From the IMG/VR virus record IMGVR_UViG_3300024517_000107, positions 1 through 24,452 of that record: 24,452 bases of DNA; one strand, 5' to 3'. The notes under the pieces were generated by a model. The model did not search any database. It saw only the letters and a program-made list of their open reading frames with translations, and was not told the origin of the DNA. The position numbers and the translations under genes are program-made. Numbering within the stretch: position 1 is the first letter of the stretch; every line of letters begins with the position of its first letter. The stretch is from a virus. Shown here piece after piece: positions 1 to 4,628 of the stretch.

Positions 1-9
1 ACGCGCCTA

Positions 10-36
10 GCTGGGACGGGCCCCCCCCGTCCCAGC
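10..36 (+). other. Perfect GC-rich hairpin, terminator-like
   Basis: An 11-bp perfect stem (GCTGGGACGGG at 10-20 with CCCGTCCCAGC at 26-36) closes on a five-C loop. The following bases, ATTTCACTT, are not a proper U-tract, so it may be a weak terminator of a gene lying before the window or an mRNA-stabilising hairpin ahead of the small membrane peptide that starts at 60. The structure is plain in the sequence; the role is inferred. Confidence 0.55.
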
Positions 37-59
37 ATTTCACTTAAAGCGGAGTTCCT

Positions 60-131
60 ATGACACGCACGGAATTTTATGTTTGCCTGTTTGGTGTCTT
101 GATGATCGGGGTGTTTTTAGTGACCGGCTAA
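60..131 (+). CDS. 23-residue single-pass membrane peptide
   Basis: A short frame starts at ATG 60 behind a GGAG Shine-Dalgarno at 51-54 and ends at TAA 129-131. The predicted peptide has a polar start (MTRTEF) and then an almost unbroken hydrophobic run from about residue 6 to 22, enough for one membrane-spanning helix. I recognise no family. Similar micro-peptides occur in phage genomes as inner-membrane or lysis-related proteins, but nothing here proves that. The good ribosome site and hydrophobic pattern favour a real gene; the small size keeps confidence moderate. Confidence 0.45.
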   Translation: MTRTEFYVCLFGVLMIGVFLVTG

Positions 132-535
132 TGGCTACCGTACCGCCTCGCCCAGATCTGCTTTACAAGGGGTTGCTGTACCGCCGTACCACTATAGTAT
201 TAAATTTACAAAAACAAAAAAAATAAATTCCCGAGTTTATAGACGGTACAGACGGTACAGGTGGTACAGTCCACTAACCATATCGTATATAAGGATTTTT
301 CGGCTGTCGGAGCGTACCGCCTCGGAACACACGGAATCTCGGTCGCGGGACGCTGTCTCAGTTAATTGCAGTTTGTTTTTGGGGTTTCTGGGGGTATTGT
401 AACTAAGGTTAACTATTTCAGGACTTGTCTTATACCACTTACGGCACGTTGTTAAAGTGAGCCGGTGGTACACTGGCGGTACAGCTATGAAACTAAAGGA
501 AAAAGTGCTGTTAGAGTGCTTTTGGAGAGGGGCAT
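132..535 (+). promoter_or_regulatory. Gene-free region with GGTAC site array and A/T-rich block
   Basis: About 400 bases hold no convincing gene. Nine copies of a GRYGGTACR-like nonamer lie here on both strands, with GTAC cores at 140, 178, 186, 246, 255, 264, 314, 468 and 479; two more (573, 582) lie inside the next gene. Three copies at 246-267 are exact 9-bp tandem neighbours. An A/T-rich stretch, about 190-232, sits between copies. Repeated protein-binding sites beside an easily melted block next to the terminase small subunit gene would fit a replication origin, a pac/cos recognition region, or a repressor-controlled promoter. The sequence alone does not choose among these. Confidence 0.6.
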
Positions 536-1168
536 ATGGGTAACCAAAATAAGGTGTATAAAAAGACGGACGGTACAGGTGGTACACCTCAACGAGGGGG
601 GAATCGTGGCCCCAATCGCAAGCTGACTCGACGGCAAGAGAAGTTTGTGAAGGAGTTGGTTGCGAACGACGGACTAATCACCCTCAGAGAGGCAGCGATT
701 CGCGCGGGTTACCCTTCCGGAAGCGCGCATGCTAGGGCTTGGGAGTTAACCAACAGCAACATCAGCCCGCATGTCGTTGCGGAAATTGCGAGGTATCGAG
801 ACGAATTAGATGAGCAATACGGGGTCACATACAAACGACATATCAAAGACATGCACAGACTGAGAGAAATTTGTATCCAACAAGGTGCGCTTTCGGCAGC
901 CGTCCAGGCCGAGAAAAATCGGGGTTTGGCGGAGGGTTTGTATGTCAGCAAGTCAGAAATCAGGACCGGCAGCATCGACCAGATGAGCCGCGCCGACGTG
1001 GAGAAAGAACTTGAACGCATCAGATCGGGATTTGACCAGATTATTGACATCACTCCAGAAGCCGAAGAAATCGACGAACCAGATTCCGAGGACGGCGATG
1101 AAGAACCGGGAATCGGGGTTGTGGCGTCTGATAAGCGACGGGCTGCGAAAGTCGAAACGGAAAATTGA
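536..1168 (+). CDS. terS: Terminase small subunit
   Basis: This 210-residue protein looks like a phage terminase small subunit, which binds viral DNA at the packaging site and hands it to the large subunit. Residues 28-59 hold the typical opening, LTRRQEKFVKEL followed by LREAAIRAGYP, which forms the DNA-binding helix-turn-helix. A helical middle (about 80-165) suits ring oligomerisation, and the tail (175-193) is very acidic. The ATG at 536 has a purine-rich GAGAGGGG site upstream. Residues 12-17, DGTGGT, are encoded by two GGTACA sites that continue the upstream array, so the array reaches into the gene. The large subunit lies 3.4 kb downstream instead of adjacent. The last 71 bases overlap the next gene. 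Confidence 0.85.
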   Translation: MGNQNKVYKKTDGTGGTPQRGGNRGPNRKLTRRQEKFVKELVANDGLITLREAAIRAGYPSGSAHARAWELTNSNISPHVVAEIARYRDELDEQYGVTYKRHIKDMHRLREICIQQGALSAAVQAEKNRGLAEGLYVSKSEIRTGSIDQMSRADVEKELERIRSGFDQIIDITPEAEEIDEPDSEDGDEEPGIGVVASDKRRAAKVETEN

Positions 1169-1499
1169 AACCACACGCCTTGAAAGCTGGGCCCTTCCGG
1201 GAGTCCCTGATGTTCTTCTATGTAACGAGCGTGGCGTCATCAGCCTTTTGGAACTTAAGGTTATTAAAGGACGGTCTGGTAAGGTCAATTTGTCCGCCCA
1301 TCAGTGTGCTTGGCTGTCTCGGCATTCCAGGGGGCCTGCTTTTATTGTCGTTCGCGATGGCAGCTTGGATATTAGTGTGTTTCCTGCTTCCGCCGCTGTT
1401 GATCTGCGTATGGATGGCCTTGCAGCCGTGGAGGCTATGGCTGTTTTTGCGGAGCCGTATGATTGGGAATCTTTTTTCAGGTTGACCTCACCAACCTGA
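1098..1499 (+). CDS. VRR-NUC / PD-(D/E)XK-type nuclease
   Basis: The 133-residue product carries a compact PD-(D/E)XK nuclease core: GVPDVLL (Asp38), then LLELK (Glu52, Lys54), then LSAHQCAWL (Gln69). This spacing matches VRR-NUC or Holliday-resolvase-like enzymes that cut branched or damaged DNA. In phages such proteins may resolve replication intermediates before packaging, which would suit a gene coupled to the terminase small subunit. I chose ATG 1098 because GAGG lies seven bases before it; a longer frame from 1011 would add 29 residues without a comparable site. The start lies 71 bases inside the preceding gene, a long overlap that suggests translational coupling. Substrate specificity is unknown. 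Confidence 0.75.
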   Translation: MKNRESGLWRLISDGLRKSKRKIETTRLESWALPGVPDVLLCNERGVISLLELKVIKGRSGKVNLSAHQCAWLSRHSRGPAFIVVRDGSLDISVFPASAAVDLRMDGLAAVEAMAVFAEPYDWESFFRLTSPT

Positions 1500-1537
1500 A
1501 TGATGTATGGGTTAACTCCCATAACAAGGAGTCAAAA

Positions 1538-1816
1538 ATGCTGACCGATATCGTCAAGACCAAAGAAGAGTGCGTCTGCGAGCGTGCCGAGCGTGTCGCG
1601 GCGGAGCTTTTCCGCATCAAGCCCGCGTACCTTATTGATGCAATCCGCCGTGAGCACCGCACGAACCAGCAGCTAATCGCGGTTTTCATTCTGGAGTTGT
1701 TGCAGCACTGGAGCCATGAGTACGAGTCGGGTAATTACGATCTGCGCAACGAGGCGACGTGCGAGATGGCGAACGATGTCATGGACGACCGCACGCCTCA
1801 CCTACCTTACATCTAG
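1538..1816 (+). CDS. Small helical protein of unknown function
   Basis: A 92-residue, probably all-helical and acidic protein that I do not recognise. The start at ATG 1538 is set by AAGGAGTCAAAA directly before it; a frame extending up to 1463 has no such site. The middle, about residues 20-60, contains amphipathic helices (ERVAAELFRIKPAYLIDAI, then LIAVFILELLQHW), and the end is polar. No transmembrane segment or catalytic motif is visible. It sits in the run of small genes after the terminase small subunit and shares the GGAGTC-type initiation site with four other accessory genes here. Confidence 0.7.
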   Translation: MLTDIVKTKEECVCERAERVAAELFRIKPAYLIDAIRREHRTNQQLIAVFILELLQHWSHEYESGNYDLRNEATCEMANDVMDDRTPHLPYI

Positions 1817-1829
1817 AGAGGAGTCGAAT

Positions 1830-1901
1830 ATGGAATGGTTCGCGGACTGGTTGCAGGAAGTTATCGAAAGATTAGCCCATTGGCTGGAGGACAGAGGATG
1901 A
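1830..1901 (+). CDS. 23-residue Trp-rich amphipathic peptide
   Basis: A tiny gene with a strong ribosome site, GAGGAG before ATG 1830 in the pattern GGAGTCGAATATG, whose stop overlaps the next start (ATGA at 1898-1901). The peptide begins MEWFADWLQEVIE and is a likely amphipathic helix with three tryptophans and alternating acidic and hydrophobic faces. Such a helix could bind a membrane surface or another protein. No family is recognised. The ribosome site, its place in the operon and the stop-start overlap are the main reasons to accept it. Confidence 0.45.
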   Translation: MEWFADWLQEVIERLAHWLEDRG

Positions 1902-2080
1902 TTTGTTCAGACTGCCATGGAAACGGGTACGCGCGGCAATCCGACGGCGAGATAGCGCAGTGCGAAATGTGCGACTCACAAGGTGAAATAAGCGAGTTAA
2001 GGAGACCTAGCCATGGTCACACCGGAGGAGCGGATGGCGCTTTGGAAGCGCCACGCCGCCGAGCATCCCAACCCGCTTAG
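1898..2080 (+). CDS. DnaJ-type zinc-finger small protein
   Basis: The 60-residue product opens with two CXXCXGXG-like pairs, CSDCHGNG at residues 3-10 and CEMCDSQG at about 23-30, matching a single DnaJ-type zinc-binding module. In DnaJ this module binds unfolded protein; in small phage proteins it is usually of unknown role. The C-terminal half, rich in Arg and Ala, overlaps the next gene in another frame and may be of low constraint. The start ATG overlaps the stop of the preceding peptide gene, indicating coupled translation. Zinc binding is well supported by the cysteines; the partner is unknown. Confidence 0.65.
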   Translation: MICSDCHGNGYARQSDGEIAQCEMCDSQGEISELRRPSHGHTGGADGALEAPRRRASQPA

Positions 2081-2189
2081 TTGGGAATCATTCAAGCGGG
2101 CAATCGTGCCCGGTGCCACGCCAGCCGAGATTCTGGAGATCGCCGCCGAGCGTGCAAACAAGCAGAGAACAAGTTGGAAAAACCCATAA
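2013..2189 (+). CDS. 58-residue unknown protein, overlapping the zinc-finger gene
   Basis: A frame from ATG 2013 to TAA 2187-2189 has an excellent ribosome site, AAGGAG at 1999-2004, eight bases before the start. The protein begins MVTPEERMALWKRHAAEHP and continues with a helix containing GATPAEILEIAAERANK, which looks like a small soluble helical protein. It overlaps the last 68 bases of the zinc-finger gene in a different frame. I recognise no family. It is the last gene before the terminator at 2231. Confidence 0.6.
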   Translation: MVTPEERMALWKRHAAEHPNPLSWESFKRAIVPGATPAEILEIAAERANKQRTSWKNP

Positions 2190-2230
2190 GGAGCCTTCCA
2201 GTGACTGTTTAGCGCGATCGTGCCCTACTA

Positions 2231-2258
2231 AGCCCGCTTCAGAGCGGGCTTTCTTTTT
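2231..2258 (+). terminator. Rho-independent terminator
   Basis: AGCCCGCT (2231-2238) pairs with AGCGGGCT (2243-2250) across a TCAG loop and is followed by TTCTTTTT. This is a strong intrinsic terminator that ends the terS-nuclease-small gene transcript and separates it from the accessory cassette starting at 2318. Confidence 0.9.
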
Positions 2259-2260
2259 GC

Positions 2261-2289
2261 TTGCTTGTGTGGGATTTATCCCATAACAT
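2261..2289 (+). promoter_or_regulatory. Candidate promoter with palindromic spacer
   Basis: TTGCTT (2261-2266) and TAACAT (2284-2289) are 17 bases apart, an acceptable though weak sigma70-like promoter for the cassette that begins at 2318. The spacer contains the inverted repeat TGGGAT-TT-ATCCCA (2270-2283), placed where a repressor would block RNA polymerase. Its location right after a terminator supports a promoter here. The hexamers are imperfect, so the exact position is uncertain. Confidence 0.4.
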
Positions 2290-2317
2290 AAGATTCCTTA
2301 TCATATAGGAGTCGACG

Positions 2318-2491
2318 ATGTATCAAGGAATTCAGACAGAAATACGCGAACTAGTGCAGAAGCGAATCAAAATGGCGCTGCTTCTATGCAATGGAAACAA
2401 AACCGCCGCCGCCGATATGCTTGGCTTGCCTAGTTATCAAACGCTGACTAATTGGATGGCAAAATATGGAGTCAAAAATGATAAATGATAT
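2318..2491 (+). CDS. Fis-like helix-turn-helix protein
   Basis: The 57-residue product is nearly all one Fis-type (HTH_8) DNA-binding domain. Residues 24-51 read as a helix ending LLLCNGNKTAAADMLGL followed by a recognition helix in SYQTLTNWMAKYGV, the usual GNKTxAAxxLGI...L...LxxxGI pattern. It could regulate its own cassette, whose candidate promoter at 2261-2289 contains a palindrome. The ATG at 2318 follows GGAGTCGACG, the same initiation pattern as four neighbouring genes. Its end overlaps the start of the next gene by 14 bases. It is shorter than Fis itself (98 residues), lacking the N-terminal dimer region, so its oligomeric state is unknown. Confidence 0.7.
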
Positions 2492-3260
2492 TGAAACGCT
2501 ACGCCGCGCTCTAAAACTCGGCGAATATTGCGGCATCGTATTATACGATGGCCCATCGCGAATTGATGGCGCGCCCATTGTCTGCATCGCTTGCCGCATC
2601 ACTGAAGCCAGCGGGAACGCTAAAACCGGCGCAATGGTTCAAACTTTTATAATGCTCCGGGATATCGACCCTAACAAAGCATTGAAAACCGGCGACGATG
2701 CGAGCGTATGCGGTGATTGTCCGTTGCGTCCAATTCATAAAGGCGCGACTCGGTGCTATGTGCGGGTGTATCAAGCGCCGCTATCGGTTTGGAACGCGTA
2801 CCAGCGCGGACGGTATGCCGTGCCTGGAGTCGATTTTGACGCCGCATTATTGCCGCAATTGTTCGCCGGGTTATCGTTTCGCATAGGATCATATGGCGAC
2901 CCCGCCGCTATTCCCGCCAACGTGTGGAAAGTAGCAACGCGGCGCGTGAAGAATCGCACGGGATACACGCACCAATGGCGTCGGCGCATCGGAGTCGGAC
3001 TCAAGAATCTATGTATGGCGAGCGCGGACTCCGAGTCCGATGTCGCGACGGCGACGGCGCGCGGATGGCGAACATTCAGAGTCCGCAAACATGACGCGCC
3101 GACTCTCGTAAACGAGTCTATTTGTCCAGCAAGCGCGGAAGGCAAGCGGCGCACGCAATGCGATACGTGCGGACTCTGTAAAGGCGCAACAATTGCCGCC
3201 AGAAATATCGTTATTGCCGATCACGGGCTGATGGACTCGCGCCGTCGCGCCGTTGCTTAA
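2478..3260 (+). CDS. Cysteine-rich phage/plasmid protein of unknown function
   Basis: A 260-residue protein I cannot assign to a named enzyme family. The N-terminal half has CGDCPLRP (about residues 72-79) followed by CYVRVYQAPLSVW; the middle has an SYGDPAAIP segment and then GYTHQW; the C-terminus has CPAS and CDTCGLCKG. The paired cysteines suggest one or two zinc or iron-sulfur sites. Proteins with this overall pattern occur in phages and plasmids as uncharacterised families, often near DUF932 genes as here; that association is recalled, not checked. ATG 2478 is preferred over ATG 2466 because GGAGTC lies directly upstream of it. The segment 2951-3238 is unusually dense in GANTC sites. 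Confidence 0.75.
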   Translation: MINDIETLRRALKLGEYCGIVLYDGPSRIDGAPIVCIACRITEASGNAKTGAMVQTFIMLRDIDPNKALKTGDDASVCGDCPLRPIHKGATRCYVRVYQAPLSVWNAYQRGRYAVPGVDFDAALLPQLFAGLSFRIGSYGDPAAIPANVWKVATRRVKNRTGYTHQWRRRIGVGLKNLCMASADSESDVATATARGWRTFRVRKHDAPTLVNESICPASAEGKRRTQCDTCGLCKGATIAARNIVIADHGLMDSRRRAVA

Positions 3261-3268
3261 TTCTAGGC

Positions 3269-3296
3269 TTGCTAAATAGGATCTGTCCGCTATAAT
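3269..3296 (+). promoter_or_regulatory. Sigma70-like promoter for the DUF932 gene
   Basis: TTGCTA (3269-3274) and a perfect TATAAT (3291-3296) are 16 bases apart in the short gap before the DUF932 gene. An inverted repeat, TAGGAT (3277-3282) and ATCCTA (3295-3300), brackets the -10 box and could be an operator. The predicted transcript would begin near 3303, at a stem formed by GCGGCAA (3305-3311) and TTGCCGC (3321-3327), which could stabilise the message 5' end. Confidence 0.65.
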
Positions 3297-3349
3297 CCTA
3301 TCTAGCGGCAAGCAATGGGTTTGCCGCACCATCTAAAACGGAGTCAAAC

Positions 3350-4123
3350 ATGTCTACATTACTTTATAATTCAGCAACTGATATCAAAGTAAACCGTTCC
3401 GATCTGGCAAACTTGCAAACGCCGCCGCCGATTGGTTCGCGCCACGCGCCCTATCCATTTCACTCGTTTGTACAGGATACGGTAAACGCGATTGAGAATT
3501 CCGGTTACGTTATTAATGACGAGGATTATGCAATAACCAAAAACGAAAACCGGCTATTCGGTTTGCTTACCGTATCGCGTCCGGTCGATGGATATCCGGC
3601 GCGCCGACATGATACGTTTGTAGGATTGCGGGGGGCGCATGACCAATCGATATCACGCGGACTCACTATTGGTTCACGCGTTATGGTTTGTTCCAATCTT
3701 TGCTTTTCTGGCGATCTGGGAAACTGGAAAAGCAAGCAAACCACAAACATCGCAGACCGGATTCCCGATATGGTTTCCGACGCTGTTGCCGGACTGTGCC
3801 ATGCGGACAAGCAATTGACTGTAGACTTCGACTCGTTTGCACAGCGCCAAATAACGCGCGACCAAGGCGACGATATCCTACTGGATATTTTTCGTTCCGG
3901 CGGATTTAGTTCGAGCCAATTGGGCCGCGCAATTGCGGATTGGGATGATTGCAGCGTGCCGGAACACACGGAACATGGTCGCTCCGCATGGTGGTTATTC
4001 AATAGCTGTACGCACGCCTTAAAGCCAACTGGGGCAAATAGTAACCACGGCGATTTGCAGCACCGCTCAACAATTATCTATAACAAGATGGTGCGAGGTT
4101 CGCGCCCGTTGCTTGCTGCATAA
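3350..4123 (+). CDS. DUF932 phage/plasmid-like protein
   Basis: The 257-residue protein matches the DUF932 family of phage and plasmid proteins. The diagnostic core is present: FVGLRGAHDQSISRGLTIGSRV (about residues 90-111) followed by MVCSNLCFSGD, and a C-terminal WWLFNSCTHALK segment. The biochemical role of DUF932 is not established; members are often found on mobile elements and sometimes near recombination or defence-related genes. The start at 3350 follows GGAGTCAAAC, and a promoter lies 55-80 bases upstream. A strong terminator follows 25 bases after the stop, so the gene can be expressed as its own unit or as the last gene of the accessory cassette. Confidence 0.85.
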   Translation: MSTLLYNSATDIKVNRSDLANLQTPPPIGSRHAPYPFHSFVQDTVNAIENSGYVINDEDYAITKNENRLFGLLTVSRPVDGYPARRHDTFVGLRGAHDQSISRGLTIGSRVMVCSNLCFSGDLGNWKSKQTTNIADRIPDMVSDAVAGLCHADKQLTVDFDSFAQRQITRDQGDDILLDIFRSGGFSSSQLGRAIADWDDCSVPEHTEHGRSAWWLFNSCTHALKPTGANSNHGDLQHRSTIIYNKMVRGSRPLLAA

Positions 4124-4148
4124 TCCGTTCAACATATCCCTCCTACTT

Positions 4149-4177
4149 GGGCCCGCCATTGCGCGGGCCCTCTTTTT
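4149..4177 (+). terminator. Rho-independent terminator
   Basis: GGGCCCGC (4149-4156) pairs with GCGGGCCC (4163-4170) over a six-base loop and is followed by TCTTTTT. It closes the accessory cassette after the DUF932 gene and insulates it from terL. Confidence 0.9.
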
Positions 4178-4346
4178 ATGGTGCGCGTTACTGTGCGTTA
4201 ATCCGTCCCCGTGCCGCCTGCCGCACGGGGCAATGAAACGTACGAACCGGTGATCCTCGCGCCGTGCCAATGTGTTAGCGCGCATGGTGCGCGACTAGTT
4301 GTCCCCGGCTATCGCCTACCGCACCGGACAAGCTTGATTCCGGGGT

Positions 4347-4396
4347 GCACGTGTTTGCGTCCAGGCGCACGTGTTTGCGTCCAGGCGCACGTGTTT
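4347..4396 (+). repeat. 2.5 tandem copies of a 20-bp unit with CACGTG core
   Basis: The unit GCACGTGTTTGCGTCCAGGC occurs at 4347-4366 and 4367-4386, with a third partial copy (GCACGTGTTT) at 4387-4396. Each copy contains the palindrome CACGTG, so three such cores are spaced exactly 20 bp apart. There are no unique spacers, so it is not CRISPR. The regular spacing near two helical turns suggests stacked protein sites on one face of the DNA. Confidence 0.8.
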
Positions 4397-4591
4397 GTCG
4401 TCCTGGTGACGTACACTGGCGCTAGGTTCCTCGACACTGATTCCACTAGCGATTCCAATGACTTGTCGCGATCGATCCGATAATCTGGCCCGCGTGGGGG
4501 AGGGGCGATGGCTTCGGCTCTGTTCCGCGAAAATAATCCCGTAAAAAATGATATGGCTTAACGGGTGTACTTTTTGCTACAACAAATCCCA

Positions 4592-4597
4592 TATAAT
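4592..4597 (+). promoter_or_regulatory. -10 box of the presumed late (terL) promoter
   Basis: A perfect TATAAT lies 32 bases before the terL start. No strong -35 lies at 16-18 bases; the nearest TTGCTA (4574-4579) is only 12 bases away, so the promoter may need an activator or a phage factor. The transcript would start near 4603-4605, inside the parS palindrome that begins at the last base of this hexamer. Confidence 0.5.
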
Positions 4598-4612
4598 GTT
4601 TCACGTGAAACA
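4597..4612. promoter_or_regulatory. parS: parS centromere-like site (ParB-binding)
   Basis: The 16-bp perfect palindrome TGTTTCACGTGAAACA matches the bacterial chromosomal parS consensus TGTTNCACGTGAAACA at every position. In bacteria ParB binds this site and loads as a CTP-dependent clamp that slides onto flanking DNA to guide chromosome segregation. Here it shares a base with the terL -10 box and covers the expected transcription start, 17 bases before the terL ATG. No parA or parB gene is visible in the window, so host ParB would be the likely binder. The sequence match is direct; the function in this phage is inferred. Confidence 0.85.
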
Positions 4613-4628
4613 ATTGTGAGAGGCTCCC

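Larger units (their letters stand above)
4124..4628 (+). promoter_or_regulatory. Gene-free regulatory gap before terL
   Basis: About 500 bases lie between the DUF932 gene and terL. They hold, in order, an intrinsic terminator, a second stem (CCCCGTGC 4207-4214 with GCACGGGG 4223-4230), 2.5 copies of a 20-bp repeat with CACGTG cores, a TATAAT box and the parS palindrome. A frame at 4211-4483 and an antisense frame here look accidental. The region is best read as the control point that separates accessory genes from the late virion operon. Confidence 0.65.

Noticed and set aside
190-197. CACTATAG, resembling the core of a T7 promoter
   Set aside because: Only the eight-base core matches; the surrounding bases do not, and no single-subunit RNA polymerase gene is in the window.
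487-543. 18-codon leader frame overlapping the terS start
   Set aside because: Coupled stop-start overlap is suggestive, but there is no clear ribosome site or recognisable peptide; left undecided and not called.
237-587. Antisense 116-codon frame across the GGTAC array
   Set aside because: Its Tyr/Leu/Arg repeats simply reflect the GGTACA sites in reverse; it has no ribosome site, and opposes every real gene.
709-1176. Antisense 155-codon frame within terS
   Set aside because: A shadow of the terminase small subunit gene, without a ribosome site or family resemblance.
4347-4396. CRISPR-like repeats
   Set aside because: Units are directly adjacent with no spacers and only 2.5 copies.
4211-4483. 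GTG-started 90-codon frame before terL
   Set aside because: It covers a hairpin and the 20-bp repeats, has no ribosome site, and an odd composition; best explained as chance.
4612-4620. AATTGTGAG after parS, resembling half a lac operator
   Set aside because: Short match without the second half; the GAGAGG part is simply the terL ribosome site.
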